DNA of 38,454 nucleotides from RGIG1934 sp964492545. GTDB taxonomy: Bacteria > Bacillota > Clostridia > Lachnospirales > Lachnospiraceae. Under the pieces are notes generated by a model that worked only from the letters and a program-made list of their open reading frames with translations, was not told the origin of the DNA and searched no databases. The stretch covers positions 1 through 38,454 of the forward strand of contig CAZBKO010000009.1 of assembly GCA_964492545.1 (NCBI GenBank), in the 5' to 3' direction. The position numbers were made by a program, and so were the translations under genes. Of the stretch, positions 15,748-24,472 are shown piece by piece (within the stretch, counting starts at the first letter, position 1; each line of letters starts with the position of its first letter).

Positions 15748-17250
15748 ATGAGAGGACTGGATACAACAGTTAGAAAACTAAGAAAAACAGTATTCACAGA
15801 AATTGCAAGACTTGCATTTGAGTCAGAAGATCTTACAAATGATATTGAGGCGCTTCCATATAAGATTGCACCTCTTGACACACCTAAGTACAGAGAAAGT
15901 ATTTATCGTGAGAGGGCAATTGCATCTGAGAGAGTTAGACTTGCAATGGGAATGTCATTAAGACCGGAGGATAAGCCGGTACATTTAACAAGCGGACTTG
16001 CTGAAAGTAATATTTCGGATAAGTACTATGAGCCACCACTTATGCAGGTTATTCCTTCAGCTTGTGAGGGTTGTGAGGATAATAAGTATGAAGTTACTAA
16101 TATGTGTAAGGGATGCGTCGCTCATCCATGTATGGAGGTCTGTCCTAAGAATGCAATTTCAATGGTTGACGGACATTCATATATCGATCAGGGAAAGTGC
16201 ATTAAGTGTGGAAAATGTAAGTCTGTCTGTCCATATGATGCCATAAGCAAGAAAGTCAGACCTTGTGCAGCTGCATGTGGTGTAAAGGCTATCGGAACAG
16301 ATTCGCTTGGCAAAGCAAGAATTAATAATGATGTATGTGTATCCTGTGGTATGTGTATGGTAAGCTGTCCATTTGGCGCCATAGCTGATAAGTCGCAGAT
16401 ATTCCAGCTGTGTCGTGCAATCAAGAATGGTGACGATATTGTAGCAGAAATTGCACCGGCAATTGTTGGACAGTTTGGACCTGATGTTACGCCTAAGGTT
16501 ATTAAGGCTGCACTGATGGAGCTTGGATTCAAGGAAGTATATGAGGTTGCTCTTGGAGCAGATATGGGTGCTGTTAAGGAAGCACATCATTACGTAGATA
16601 AGGTTTTATTTGGTGATCTTCCATTTCTACTTACATCTTGCTGTCCATCGTGGTCAGTGCTTGCTAAGAAGCAGTTTCCTGAGATGATTGACAGTGTTTC
16701 CAATGCACTCACACCAATGGTTGCAACAGCAAGAACTATCAAGCAGCAGCACCCTAATGCAAGAGTTGTATTTATAGGACCATGTGCAGCTAAGAAATTG
16801 GAAGCTTCCAGAAGTGAAGTTAGAAGTGATGTTGATTTTGTTATTACCTTTGAGGAACTTGCCTCAATGTTTGAAGCTAAGGATATTGATCTTGGTACAT
16901 TCAGAGATGAGGTATCTATTCACGATGCTACGGGAGCAGGACGAGGATATGCTGTAGCAGGCGGTGTTGCAGATGCCATAGAGAAATGTATAAGAGAGTA
17001 CTATCCGGATGTAGATGTTAAGGTTGAGCATGCAGAGGGTCTTGCAGAATGTAAGAAAATGCTTCTTCTCGCCAAGGCAGGAAAGAAGAATGGCTGTTTG
17101 ATTGAAGGAATGGGATGTCCTGGAGGATGCGTAGCCGGAGCCGGAACTAATATTCCAATTCAGAAGGCGGCGCAAGAGGTTAAGAACTTTGTTAACAGCT
17201 CATCTAAGCAGATTCCGCCAAAAGAACTTGATAAGATAGAACTTTTATAG
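15748..17250 (+). CDS. [FeFe] hydrogenase, group B type
   Basis: A 500-residue iron-only hydrogenase. The three H-cluster motifs are TSCCPSW (residues 296-302), GPCAAKK (344-350) and EGMGCPGGCVAGAG (from 453). GPCAAKK in place of MPCTAKK, and the cysteine-rich N-terminus, place it in the poorly characterised group B. Before the H-domain are several [4Fe-4S] clusters: CEGCEDNKYEV plus CKGCVAHPCMEVCP, CIKCGKCKSVCP and CVSCGMCMVSCP. It is cytosolic, with no signal or membrane segment. It may evolve H2 from ferredoxin or flavodoxin reduced by PFOR, or act as a sensor; physiology is not settled for this group. AAAGGA precedes the ATG and a terminator follows. Confidence 0.93.
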   Translation: MRGLDTTVRKLRKTVFTEIARLAFESEDLTNDIEALPYKIAPLDTPKYRESIYRERAIASERVRLAMGMSLRPEDKPVHLTSGLAESNISDKYYEPPLMQVIPSACEGCEDNKYEVTNMCKGCVAHPCMEVCPKNAISMVDGHSYIDQGKCIKCGKCKSVCPYDAISKKVRPCAAACGVKAIGTDSLGKARINNDVCVSCGMCMVSCPFGAIADKSQIFQLCRAIKNGDDIVAEIAPAIVGQFGPDVTPKVIKAALMELGFKEVYEVALGADMGAVKEAHHYVDKVLFGDLPFLLTSCCPSWSVLAKKQFPEMIDSVSNALTPMVATARTIKQQHPNARVVFIGPCAAKKLEASRSEVRSDVDFVITFEELASMFEAKDIDLGTFRDEVSIHDATGAGRGYAVAGGVADAIEKCIREYYPDVDVKVEHAEGLAECKKMLLLAKAGKKNGCLIEGMGCPGGCVAGAGTNIPIQKAAQEVKNFVNSSSKQIPPKELDKIELL

Positions 17251-17263
17251 TATATTAATTTAG

Positions 17264-17300
17264 AAAAGTTTGTGTCGCTTAATTCAACACAAACTTTTTT
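17264..17300 (+). terminator. Intrinsic terminator after the hydrogenase
   Basis: A perfect 12-bp stem (17264-17275 with 17287-17298) with an 11-base loop and a T run. A further small hairpin at 17309-17325 (7-bp stem, loop TGC) and a loose CTCAGC/GCTGAG pair (about 17340-17376) lie in the leader of the next gene; their role is unknown. Confidence 0.88.
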
Positions 17301-17418
17301 AACTTTACAGGAAATTGCATTTCCTATAAAGCCAAAATGCTCAGCCGTATGTGCATTGATTTTTAGGGAGCTGAGTGAACATTGTAATAGGCTAATAAAA
17401 TAGAAATGGAGAAAAAAG

Positions 17419-18774
17419 GTGAACGATTTTTTAATTATTTTAGCGATGGCATTGTATATGGCCGTAGTTGTTGGTATCGGTATCATGTACAGTAAAAAGA
17501 ACAAGACGTCAGAGGATTATTTCCTTGGCGGAAGAAGTCTTGGACCATGGGTTACAGCCATGAGTGCTGAAGCTTCAGATATGAGCAGCTGGCTGCTTAT
17601 GGGTCTTCCGGGACTTGCATACATATCAGGCTTTTGTGATGCTGGATGGACAGCAATAGGACTTGTTCTTGGAACACTTCTTAATTGGTGGATTGTGGCA
17701 AAGAAGCTTAGAACATACACATATATGTCTAAGAATTCATTTACATTGCCAGACTTTTTCAGTAACAGATTTAGAGATGAGAAGAAGATACTCATGACGA
17801 TATCGTCAATTTTTATGGTTGTATTTTTTACAGTATATACAGCATCAGGCTTTAGCGCATGTGGTAAGCTGTTCCACAGCTTATTTGGATACAATTACAT
17901 AGTAACAATGATTATTTGCGGTGTAGTCATCATTCTGTATACATCAATAGGAGGATTCCTGGCAGCGAGCACAACAGACCTTATACAGGGACTTTTGATG
18001 TCATTTGCAATTATTACAGTACTTATTGTAGGTGTAGCGAATGCAGGTGGTATTGGAGAGGTTATCGATAATGGAAAGAGTCTTGCAGGATATTTCAGCC
18101 TCACACAGACACATGATTCTATCAACAATGTGGCTAAGTCTTATGGATTACTCACTGTGGTATCGGGACTTTCATGGGGGCTTGGATATTTTGGTATGCC
18201 TCATATACTTGTTCGTTTCATGGCAATTAAGAATGTTAAGGAAATTAGAAAATCTAGAAATATCGCAATGATATGGGTAGTTATCTCTTTATTTGTAGCA
18301 GTTTGTATCGGATTTACAGGAGCAACCTTATATCCGGGATTATTATCAGGTGGTGCAGAAGAGACAATATTCATTGTAATGACGCAGAAATTACTTCCAA
18401 TATTCCTGGTAGGTATTGTAATGTCAGGTATTCTTGCGGCAACTATGAGTACTGCTGATTCACAGCTTCTCATGGTATCTTCATCAATTGCACAGAACTT
18501 ATTCAAGGGAATTATCAAGAAGAATGCAACAGAGAAGCAGGTACTGCTTGTATCGAGAGGAACAACAATCGCAGGTATGGTGACAGGTGGTACAGTATCA
18601 ATCGTCTGGTCAATCTTTATTTCAAAGCTTGGAGGATGGTTTGGCGTATATTCCCTTCTTCCTGCATTTGTGATTTCAAGTATCGTAATTGTTGTAGTCA
18701 GCTTAATTACAAAAGAACCATCAAAGGAAATTACAGATGAATTTGAGGCAGTTGGAAAAGAAATGAGAGCATAG
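17419..18774 (+). CDS. putP: Sodium/solute symporter, PutP-like (probable Na+/proline)
   Basis: A 451-residue transporter of the SSS family with about 12-13 membrane helices. The signature regions are SEDYFLGGRSLGPWVTAMSA near residue 30 and EASDMSSWLLMGLPGLAYISG, which matches the sodium-binding second helix of PutP. A later GYFGMPHILVRFMAIKN and AATMSTADSQLLMVSSSIAQN are also family hallmarks. The protein is slightly shorter than typical PutP (~490-500). The start is a GTG at 17419 with GGAG seven bases before it. A proline substrate fits proA nearby, but is an inference from family similarity. Confidence 0.87.
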   Translation: MNDFLIILAMALYMAVVVGIGIMYSKKNKTSEDYFLGGRSLGPWVTAMSAEASDMSSWLLMGLPGLAYISGFCDAGWTAIGLVLGTLLNWWIVAKKLRTYTYMSKNSFTLPDFFSNRFRDEKKILMTISSIFMVVFFTVYTASGFSACGKLFHSLFGYNYIVTMIICGVVIILYTSIGGFLAASTTDLIQGLLMSFAIITVLIVGVANAGGIGEVIDNGKSLAGYFSLTQTHDSINNVAKSYGLLTVVSGLSWGLGYFGMPHILVRFMAIKNVKEIRKSRNIAMIWVVISLFVAVCIGFTGATLYPGLLSGGAEETIFIVMTQKLLPIFLVGIVMSGILAATMSTADSQLLMVSSSIAQNLFKGIIKKNATEKQVLLVSRGTTIAGMVTGGTVSIVWSIFISKLGGWFGVYSLLPAFVISSIVIVVVSLITKEPSKEITDEFEAVGKEMRA

Positions 18775-18789
18775 TTAGTGCTCATATAG

Positions 18790-18833
18790 AAAAAGGTTTG
18801 GCGAAAAACTTTAGTTATCGTCAAACCTTTTTT
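18790..18833. terminator. Bidirectional terminator between convergent genes
   Basis: A 15-bp stem (18790-18804 with 18818-18832, one G-U pair), A-rich on the left and T-rich on the right, serves both putP and the minus-strand operon that ends at 18849. Confidence 0.88.
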
Positions 18834-18848
18834 GATGTATAAATGATT

Positions 18849-19661
18849 TTATTTAATTAAAAACTTGTTGATTACATGTACAATTCCATTATCATCATTA
18901 GATGCTGTTATGTAATCAGCTGCGGATTTAACTGCTTCCTGGGCGTTTTCCATGGCAACACCAAGTCCTGCTACAGTTATCATTGAAATATCATTAAAAC
19001 CATCACCACAGCAGATTAGGTTCTCTGTGGTAAGTCCAAGAGAAGACATGAGGTGTGTAAGTGAATGGGCTTTGTCAACATTCATAGGCATAAATTCAAG
19101 GAAGTAAGGCTCTGAACGTGTTATCAAAAGCAGTCCGTGATATTTCTTTTGAAGTTCTTTTTCCATATGCGCCAATATTTCTGGGTCACCTGCCATAAGA
19201 CACTTATTAGTTGGGAATGTTACGTATGATGGAAAATCCGGTACAAACTCAATAGGAAGTCGGTTAAGTCTTGCTTCCATTTCCATATATTCATTAGGCT
19301 CAGTTCCTGCAATAATCTTATCACCACCGATATATGCAACGATTCCAACACCATTGTCAACGGCTATCTGATAAAGTTCAGGTATAAGCTGTTGAGGAAC
19401 TGACTGGTTGTAAATAACTTCCTTTGTTTTCCAGTTGGTAATACGGGCTCCGTTGAAGGAAAGCACATAGTTGCCATATTTTTCAAGTTGAAGAGCCTCA
19501 GCATATCTAATCATACCGCCTGTGGGTCTTCCAGAGGCAAGTACAACATGATAGCCTTTTTCCTGAATATCAAGAAGAGCCTCAAGTGTAGGAGCACTAA
19601 TTTCCTTTTCGGAAGTAACAAGTGTCCCGTCAATATCTAATGCTAATACTTTATAGTCCAT
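18849..19661 (-). CDS. Cof-type HAD hydrolase
   Basis: A 270-residue HAD phosphatase of the Cof/YidA type (subfamily IIB). Motif I is LALDIDGTLV, with nucleophile and acid-base aspartates at residues 8 and 10. Motif II is in VLASGRPTGG, motif III near KAHSLTHLM, and motif IV is CCGDGFNDISMI. The middle holds the C2B cap. Members act on phosphosugars, flavin precursors or pyridoxal phosphate, and specificity cannot be read from sequence. It overlaps the upstream permease gene by one base and is last in the operon; that link to the exporter may be positional only. Confidence 0.92.
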   Translation of the reverse strand: MDYKVLALDIDGTLVTSEKEISAPTLEALLDIQEKGYHVVLASGRPTGGMIRYAEALQLEKYGNYVLSFNGARITNWKTKEVIYNQSVPQQLIPELYQIAVDNGVGIVAYIGGDKIIAGTEPNEYMEMEARLNRLPIEFVPDFPSYVTFPTNKCLMAGDPEILAHMEKELQKKYHGLLLITRSEPYFLEFMPMNVDKAHSLTHLMSSLGLTTENLICCGDGFNDISMITVAGLGVAMENAQEAVKSAADYITASNDDNGIVHVINKFLIK

Positions 19662-20806
19662 TATATTTTTTTCTCCGATCTGTATGATAGTAAAAATCCT
19701 GCTATGCTAATTAATATACCACATAAAAGAATCAAGAGGGTAGTAGAAAATCCATTGAAATTTAGGTAGTATGTTGGTAAAAATAGATATTTTGCCACTG
19801 AAAGACGAGGTATAAAGATAGACACATCTATGAAAACGGGGCTCAAAATCATACTGCCAATTATTAATATTGGAATAAATGCTGCAAATGATATGGCTGA
19901 TGGAACAATTAGTCTAAGAATAGCGCATACACCACAACACAGAATAACATAGCAAATAGTTCTAAAGCTAAGCATAAATATTTTGTCAAAGCCCTCAAGA
20001 ATACAGCTTCCAATAATTGCAACAACGGAGCATATAAGCGCAGGTGCAAGGATATCTATATACTGAAGGTAAGCCTTGCGTGCCGGTGAAAAAATGGTAA
20101 ATAGTCCATTTTCCTTATCCTTGTAAGCCATAAGTGCTCCTGCCAGCGCCGCAATGAAAATAAACAGAGCATTAATTCCGTATGTCGAATGCATTAGGAA
20201 TTCTGGTACAAGCTCTACTTTATCTACAAATGAATTTGAATCATTCATATAGTTGAAATTAAAGGTTTTGTCACTGAACAAATACTGCTCATAATATTTG
20301 TGCAGCTCAGCGGTAATCTCTTTGTTGTCAAGGTCAGGAAAATCGCCGCTTTCCAAGGTGTATTCATTTAGCACATCAAAGGAGTATGTATCTAACAATG
20401 CAGTTATTACAAATTCATTTGCAAAGGATGTCATTGTGGAACCAGGAGAGCGAACAGATTCGATTGCACCAAGCTTAACATTTTGCTCCATACGCTTTGA
20501 CAGGTCTTTTGGAAGTACATATCCACAATCGGATTCCCTGCTCTTAACCCTGTCATATACTTCATCCTTGGAAGAGCATTTGTAAAAGGATACCATGCCA
20601 TCAAGATTAAGAAGATAATCCTCCATGCTGTCACTGAGGGAATCGTTACCGGAATTGTATATTGCAACATTTAAATCTGACTGCTCAGTAGTTGAAAAAT
20701 GCATGACAGCAAAGGAAAACAGTGGCATAAGCAGTAAAATAATAAGAAATGAGGGCTTTTTTAAGAGCCTTTTACAAAACATATAAAAGTATGAAAAATA
20801 TCTCAT
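19661..20806 (-). CDS. ABC-2 type transporter permease (second)
   Basis: A 381-residue integral membrane protein with the YhgE/ABC-2 plan: one N-terminal helix (FLIILLLMPLFSFAVM, about residues 17-32), an extracytoplasmic domain to about 210, then about five C-terminal helices. The latter include INALFIFIAALAGALMAY, LAPALICSVVAIIGSCIL and a final LLILLCGILISIAGFLLSY. Its start overlaps the end of the first permease gene by four bases, implying translational coupling and a heterodimeric channel with it. It would be energised by the ATPase at the head of the operon. Substrate unknown. Confidence 0.85.
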   Translation of the reverse strand: MRYFSYFYMFCKRLLKKPSFLIILLLMPLFSFAVMHFSTTEQSDLNVAIYNSGNDSLSDSMEDYLLNLDGMVSFYKCSSKDEVYDRVKSRESDCGYVLPKDLSKRMEQNVKLGAIESVRSPGSTMTSFANEFVITALLDTYSFDVLNEYTLESGDFPDLDNKEITAELHKYYEQYLFSDKTFNFNYMNDSNSFVDKVELVPEFLMHSTYGINALFIFIAALAGALMAYKDKENGLFTIFSPARKAYLQYIDILAPALICSVVAIIGSCILEGFDKIFMLSFRTICYVILCCGVCAILRLIVPSAISFAAFIPILIIGSMILSPVFIDVSIFIPRLSVAKYLFLPTYYLNFNGFSTTLLILLCGILISIAGFLLSYRSEKKI

Positions 20807-21993
20807 CTAGCGGACCTCACTTTCTTTTCAAATAGAGACGCAGCTGCCAGGCATACAGCAGAATAGCTGATTAATATAAGTACGGAGACATTTGAAATCG
20901 AATTTCCGATTGCTCCGGCCAGCACATTTATTATGTGCGTGGATGGAAGCAGATTTCCAATTGCAGCAAGGGACCTTGGAAGGAAGCTTGTTGGAAGTAT
21001 ACAGCCTGACATTATTGCACTTGCGATTGTGAAAATAAACACAAGAATTATTGCACTGAGCTTGTTTGGTGATACTTCAAACAGCAGAACAATAACGGCA
21101 CAAAGACATGCGCATATTAGAAGCATAACAGGCCACAGCCTAAAAAGATTATATCCTGCAAGAGGAAGAGCGCATGCACTTAAAATAAGATAAATCAGGT
21201 AATACATACTGGTCATAACAAGCATCTTACAAAATAAATATCTAAGTACATTTATTTTTTTAAATATTTTTTTCTTGAAAGCTTCATTGTCGTCCATTAC
21301 AAAGCCAATAAATGACATAGAAAACATCAAGAGAAAAAGCGTAAGTGCGCCTGCAATATAGTGATCCTTCACTGAAATATTGCCGGTGGCTGACACAGGA
21401 ACTTTTTTGAAAATTGTGTTTCTGGAAAAAATGAATCCAAGGTATTCTTCGTTAAGACCATAGTTAGCGTCTGATAATAATTTATCTGCATTATGATTCT
21501 CGTAGAAGTCGCCCTGAGCATAGATGCCAGCCTCACTGCTGGCAAGAGTTCTCGTTGCTGTGTAGCTAAGCTCTCTAAGCAGACCGGCAACAGATGTCAT
21601 ATTATCGGCGAAGCTGATGGTTATTGGCACATTTTCTCCATGCATAATGCCGTGCATAAATCCATCGGGAATGGTGATAGCTGCAATAACAGCTCCATCG
21701 GCAAGCAGTTTGTCAGCTGTATTTTGATCCGTGTCTATAAAGGTACACAGACTTGATACGCTTTCAGATGACTGTAGCAGCATGGTAGCCATGGATATGA
21801 GCTTGGAGGTGTCCTCTGTTACAAACGCAACACTGGGCTTAGTGTTTTCTCTGTTGCCATATAAAACTCTTTGTCCACAATAGGAAATCAGTCCTATCAC
21901 TGCAAGGAGTGCTGCTGCGCTAACAATCATTTTAGGAAATGATTTGTAAGCTCGTTTAAATTCCAGTTTTAGATAATTAATAAAAAATTTCAT
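20803..21993 (-). CDS. ABC-2 type transporter permease (first)
   Basis: A 396-residue membrane protein. The N-terminal helix MIVSAAALLAVIGLISYCG is followed by an extracytoplasmic domain with the KPSVAFVTED opening seen in ABC-2 exporters. Six C-terminal helices begin with YIAGALTLFLLMFSMSFIGFV and contain the ABC-2 region ASAIMSGCILPTSFLPRSLAAIGNLLPSTHIINVL. The FLP-LxxIGxxLPxTH pattern is typical of the family. It starts one base after the stop of the extracytoplasmic partner gene and overlaps the second permease by four bases, so the four genes form one exporter module. Confidence 0.87.
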   Translation of the reverse strand: MKFFINYLKLEFKRAYKSFPKMIVSAAALLAVIGLISYCGQRVLYGNRENTKPSVAFVTEDTSKLISMATMLLQSSESVSSLCTFIDTDQNTADKLLADGAVIAAITIPDGFMHGIMHGENVPITISFADNMTSVAGLLRELSYTATRTLASSEAGIYAQGDFYENHNADKLLSDANYGLNEEYLGFIFSRNTIFKKVPVSATGNISVKDHYIAGALTLFLLMFSMSFIGFVMDDNEAFKKKIFKKINVLRYLFCKMLVMTSMYYLIYLILSACALPLAGYNLFRLWPVMLLICACLCAVIVLLFEVSPNKLSAIILVFIFTIASAIMSGCILPTSFLPRSLAAIGNLLPSTHIINVLAGAIGNSISNVSVLILISYSAVCLAAASLFEKKVRSAR

Positions 21994-21994
21994 T

Positions 21995-23509
21995 CTAGTT
22001 GAGTTGTCCTTTTATTGAATTAATGTTTTCAGATATTTCAGTTATTAACGGTGTCATTTCAGATAATTTCATGCTAAAGATATCATATTCCTTTCCCTTT
22101 GGCGCAACGATTTTATAATCAAGGGGAACTAATGAAAATGTACCATTGACCTGAACACACTGGGTGGAATTGATGGTTGCACTTAAACTTGGTGTAAGTG
22201 AGATGCTCTTGTTGGAAACGTCGTCAATTGTGGTGGAAAATGACAAACCGGCAGCTTCCTCTCCGTATTTCCCGTTGATATTGATATCAAAGGTATTATC
22301 ACTTTTTTTGTATGAGGAATCATAATCAAATGAAAATAGGTCGCTGCTTTTATCTGAAAATGCTATTTTTAGAACATTGCTTACATCACTGTTTTCTATG
22401 GCCGATTCCTTCGACATACTCAAGGTGTAAGTATTATCCAGCGCCTTCACAGTAATGTGTCCATCAACATTTGTAGTATTTGATAGTGGAACAAAATTGA
22501 ATATCGTATCAATGGATACCTCATCATTGGTGTTAACATATGAAATCGATTTTATGTTTCCTTTATCATCGAGTTCAAATTTGACATTTATATCGAAGTT
22601 GATGACATCCGACAAAAGGGTTGTGGTACTGTTAACAGAATCCTTGGCAGCATCAATAAACAGCTCCTTGTATTCATCAAGTGTGTAGTAGTCAGAGAGA
22701 TAAGGGTCCTGGGCATACTTAAGGTTAAGATATTCGCTGAGCGCAAGCTTAAGCATCTGACTATCGAAAAGATAGCTTCCCGCGTCAGTAAGAAATAGCT
22801 TCATTGCCTTTGATTTAATTGTAAATGTGTAACCATTTTCATCCTTTGATACATAAATGTTATCTGAAATGGTCTGAGCGTCATCGGGATATAGCTCTTT
22901 AAAATCTTCGCATAAATATTGGATAAGCTGTTCAGGGGAGTAGCCTGACGCTTTTTCAACCAGGTTATCAAAGCTTAAGTTATCTAAAAACGACAGGTCA
23001 ATTGACTTGTTGATAACCATTGAAAATATTGAATTATTAAGCTTTTCGCTGAAGTTGGTTGTATCAAATGTTATTATTCCTCTAAATAATTTTGGAATCA
23101 TCATCTTGAGAGATGTGTTATTGAGATATATTTTACTGCTCATTAACTGTATTTCATTGTGTTTACCGCGAAGGTCGGCCAAAGCTTCCTTCGTGCTATT
23201 ATCTTTTCTAAGAGTCGCATCTAGCGAAAGCCCTTCGTATTCGGGCAAACCATTTAACTTACTGAGCTGCAGGGTTGAAGACGCTAAAAATGAGTTGTCA
23301 GTGAGTGTTTCAAAAGAATCACCCATATCGAGTGTGTCAATAATTTCACTGTGAAATGTAGATGACATCAATTGTGAAAAATGCTCAGATAATTCACTTC
23401 CATAAGATTTGCGAGTTTCCTTATGCCTATTTAGGGCAAAAGCTAAGGACATGCCAATAACTGCAACAATTAGTAATGGCACGATATATTTTAATATTTT
23501 CTTATTCAT
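21995..23509 (-). CDS. Membrane-anchored extracytoplasmic protein of an ABC exporter operon
   Basis: A 504-residue protein I cannot name. One N-terminal membrane helix (YIVPLLIVAVIGMSLAFAL, residues ~7-25) is followed by a long beta-rich extracytoplasmic region without cysteine clusters. Recurrent strand patterns (for example LPEYEGLSLDATLRKD, NGKYGEEAAGLSFSTTIDD, VQVNGTFSLVPL) recall lipid-binding half-barrels such as LolA or LppX, but this is only a shape impression. ATG 23509 is chosen because GGAGG lies just upstream; the frame is open for nine more codons. It sits between the ATPase and the two permeases, so it may be the periplasm-side adaptor, acceptor or substrate of the exporter. Confidence 0.7.
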   Translation of the reverse strand: MNKKILKYIVPLLIVAVIGMSLAFALNRHKETRKSYGSELSEHFSQLMSSTFHSEIIDTLDMGDSFETLTDNSFLASSTLQLSKLNGLPEYEGLSLDATLRKDNSTKEALADLRGKHNEIQLMSSKIYLNNTSLKMMIPKLFRGIITFDTTNFSEKLNNSIFSMVINKSIDLSFLDNLSFDNLVEKASGYSPEQLIQYLCEDFKELYPDDAQTISDNIYVSKDENGYTFTIKSKAMKLFLTDAGSYLFDSQMLKLALSEYLNLKYAQDPYLSDYYTLDEYKELFIDAAKDSVNSTTTLLSDVINFDINVKFELDDKGNIKSISYVNTNDEVSIDTIFNFVPLSNTTNVDGHITVKALDNTYTLSMSKESAIENSDVSNVLKIAFSDKSSDLFSFDYDSSYKKSDNTFDININGKYGEEAAGLSFSTTIDDVSNKSISLTPSLSATINSTQCVQVNGTFSLVPLDYKIVAPKGKEYDIFSMKLSEMTPLITEISENINSIKGQLN

Positions 23510-23553
23510 ATTTCCTCCGTTATATTCAGTGTACAAATGTTATTATCAGACAG

Positions 23554-24177
23554 CTAGCTGGTTAATTCTAATATTAGCTCTTTACCACGAAGAGTATTAC
23601 TGATTGTCTTGCAGGCTCCTTTTGAAATTACAAGCAATCTGCTGCATATTTCAAGCTCCATTTCATCATGGGTGGCAATAATAACAGTACCACCATTTTT
23701 ACAAAAATTCTCAAGATAATCACGGATAATCTGCTTACATGGAAGGTCAAGAGCAGCACTTGGCTCATCGAGCAGTAGAATATCCGGATGCTCCGCCATT
23801 GCAACAGCAATGCTTAGCCTTTTTTTCATACCACCGGAAAGCTGGTTGACATTTTTATTAATAAATTCAGAAATGCCAAGCTCATCAATGAGTGGTGGTA
23901 TTTCATTACCGTACCATAGCTTAAGATTATCTTTGACGGAAAGCTCTGGAATAAGTGGATTATCCTGCGGAACATAGCCGCAGGAATGACCTTTTTCAAT
24001 TATAACACTTCCACTGTCAGCAGAAAGTGTACCTGCCATAATTGATAGAAGGGTGGATTTACCACTGCCGTTCTCACCAAGAATGCCAATGCATTCGCCG
24101 GCTTTTGCACTAAAAGAAATGTCATTAAGAACAACAGACTTCTTGTATTTTTTATGTATATTACTAACTGATATCAT
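23554..24177 (-). CDS. ABC transporter ATP-binding protein (ABC-2 exporter)
   Basis: A 207-residue nucleotide-binding subunit. Walker A is GENGSGKST, the Q-loop is CGYVPQDNPLIPELSVKDN, the signature is LSGGMKKRLSIAVAMAEHP, Walker B is ILLLDEPSAALD and the H-loop is IIATHDEMEL. The GGMKKRLSIA signature is typical of ABC-2 exporters (drug, lipid, bacteriocin type). GGAGG lies before the ATG and a good promoter 50-70 bases upstream. It is first of the minus-strand operon running ATPase, extracytoplasmic protein, permease, permease, HAD phosphatase. Confidence 0.9.
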   Translation of the reverse strand: MISVSNIHKKYKKSVVLNDISFSAKAGECIGILGENGSGKSTLLSIMAGTLSADSGSVIIEKGHSCGYVPQDNPLIPELSVKDNLKLWYGNEIPPLIDELGISEFINKNVNQLSGGMKKRLSIAVAMAEHPDILLLDEPSAALDLPCKQIIRDYLENFCKNGGTVIIATHDEMELEICSRLLVISKGACKTISNTLRGKELILELTS

Positions 24178-24224
24178 TATGCCTCCATTTTACTTAGATA
24201 AAAAATATATTTCTAAACAGGCTC

Positions 24225-24253
24225 ATAATAGCATAATTAAAGAGGGTTTGCAA
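24225..24253 (-). promoter_or_regulatory. Promoter of the ABC exporter operon
   Basis: On the minus strand, TTGCAA (24248-24253), a 17-base spacer and TATTAT (24225-24230). It diverges from the amt promoter 44 bases away. Confidence 0.7.
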
Positions 24254-24296
24254 TAACGGTGAATTTTAGAATTATGAAATAAATTTAAAAAAGTTG

Positions 24297-24325
24297 TTGA
24301 CAAGTAAAAAAAATAGGTTTATATT
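24297..24325 (+). promoter_or_regulatory. Promoter of the amt-PII gene
   Basis: TTGACA at 24297-24302, a 17-base spacer and TATATT at 24320-24325. The transcript would begin near 24332 and meet a terminator hairpin at once. Confidence 0.78.
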
Positions 24326-24345
24326 ATGACCTAAGAAAAGCGAAG

Positions 24346-24382
24346 GCGCTATGGACCAATTGTCCATGGCGCTTTTTCTTTT
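24346..24382 (+). terminator. Leader terminator (possible attenuator) before amt-PII
   Basis: An 11-bp stem (24346-24356 with 24362-24372, one G-U pair), loop CAATT, then TTTTTCTTTT. It lies between the amt promoter and the gene, about 95 bases before the start codon, so it probably governs read-through. The segment before the hairpin is too short for a large aptamer. Confidence 0.75.
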
Positions 24383-24472
24383 ACAAAAATTCATTAATAT
24401 TGTGAGACGAAAAGCAACTAATACCATGGTAGAACTTGTCGGCAATGCAAAGAGAAAATAGGAGAAATGGAT

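Noticed and set aside
15768..15782. GTTAG-AAAA-CTAAG near the hydrogenase start as a fourth operator
   Set aside because: The spacing is 4, not 6, one arm is imperfect and it lies inside coding sequence after the start codon.
24337..24382. ANTAR two-hairpin antitermination site before amt-PII
   Set aside because: Only one hairpin fits between the predicted transcription start and the T run, and its loop has five bases, not six.
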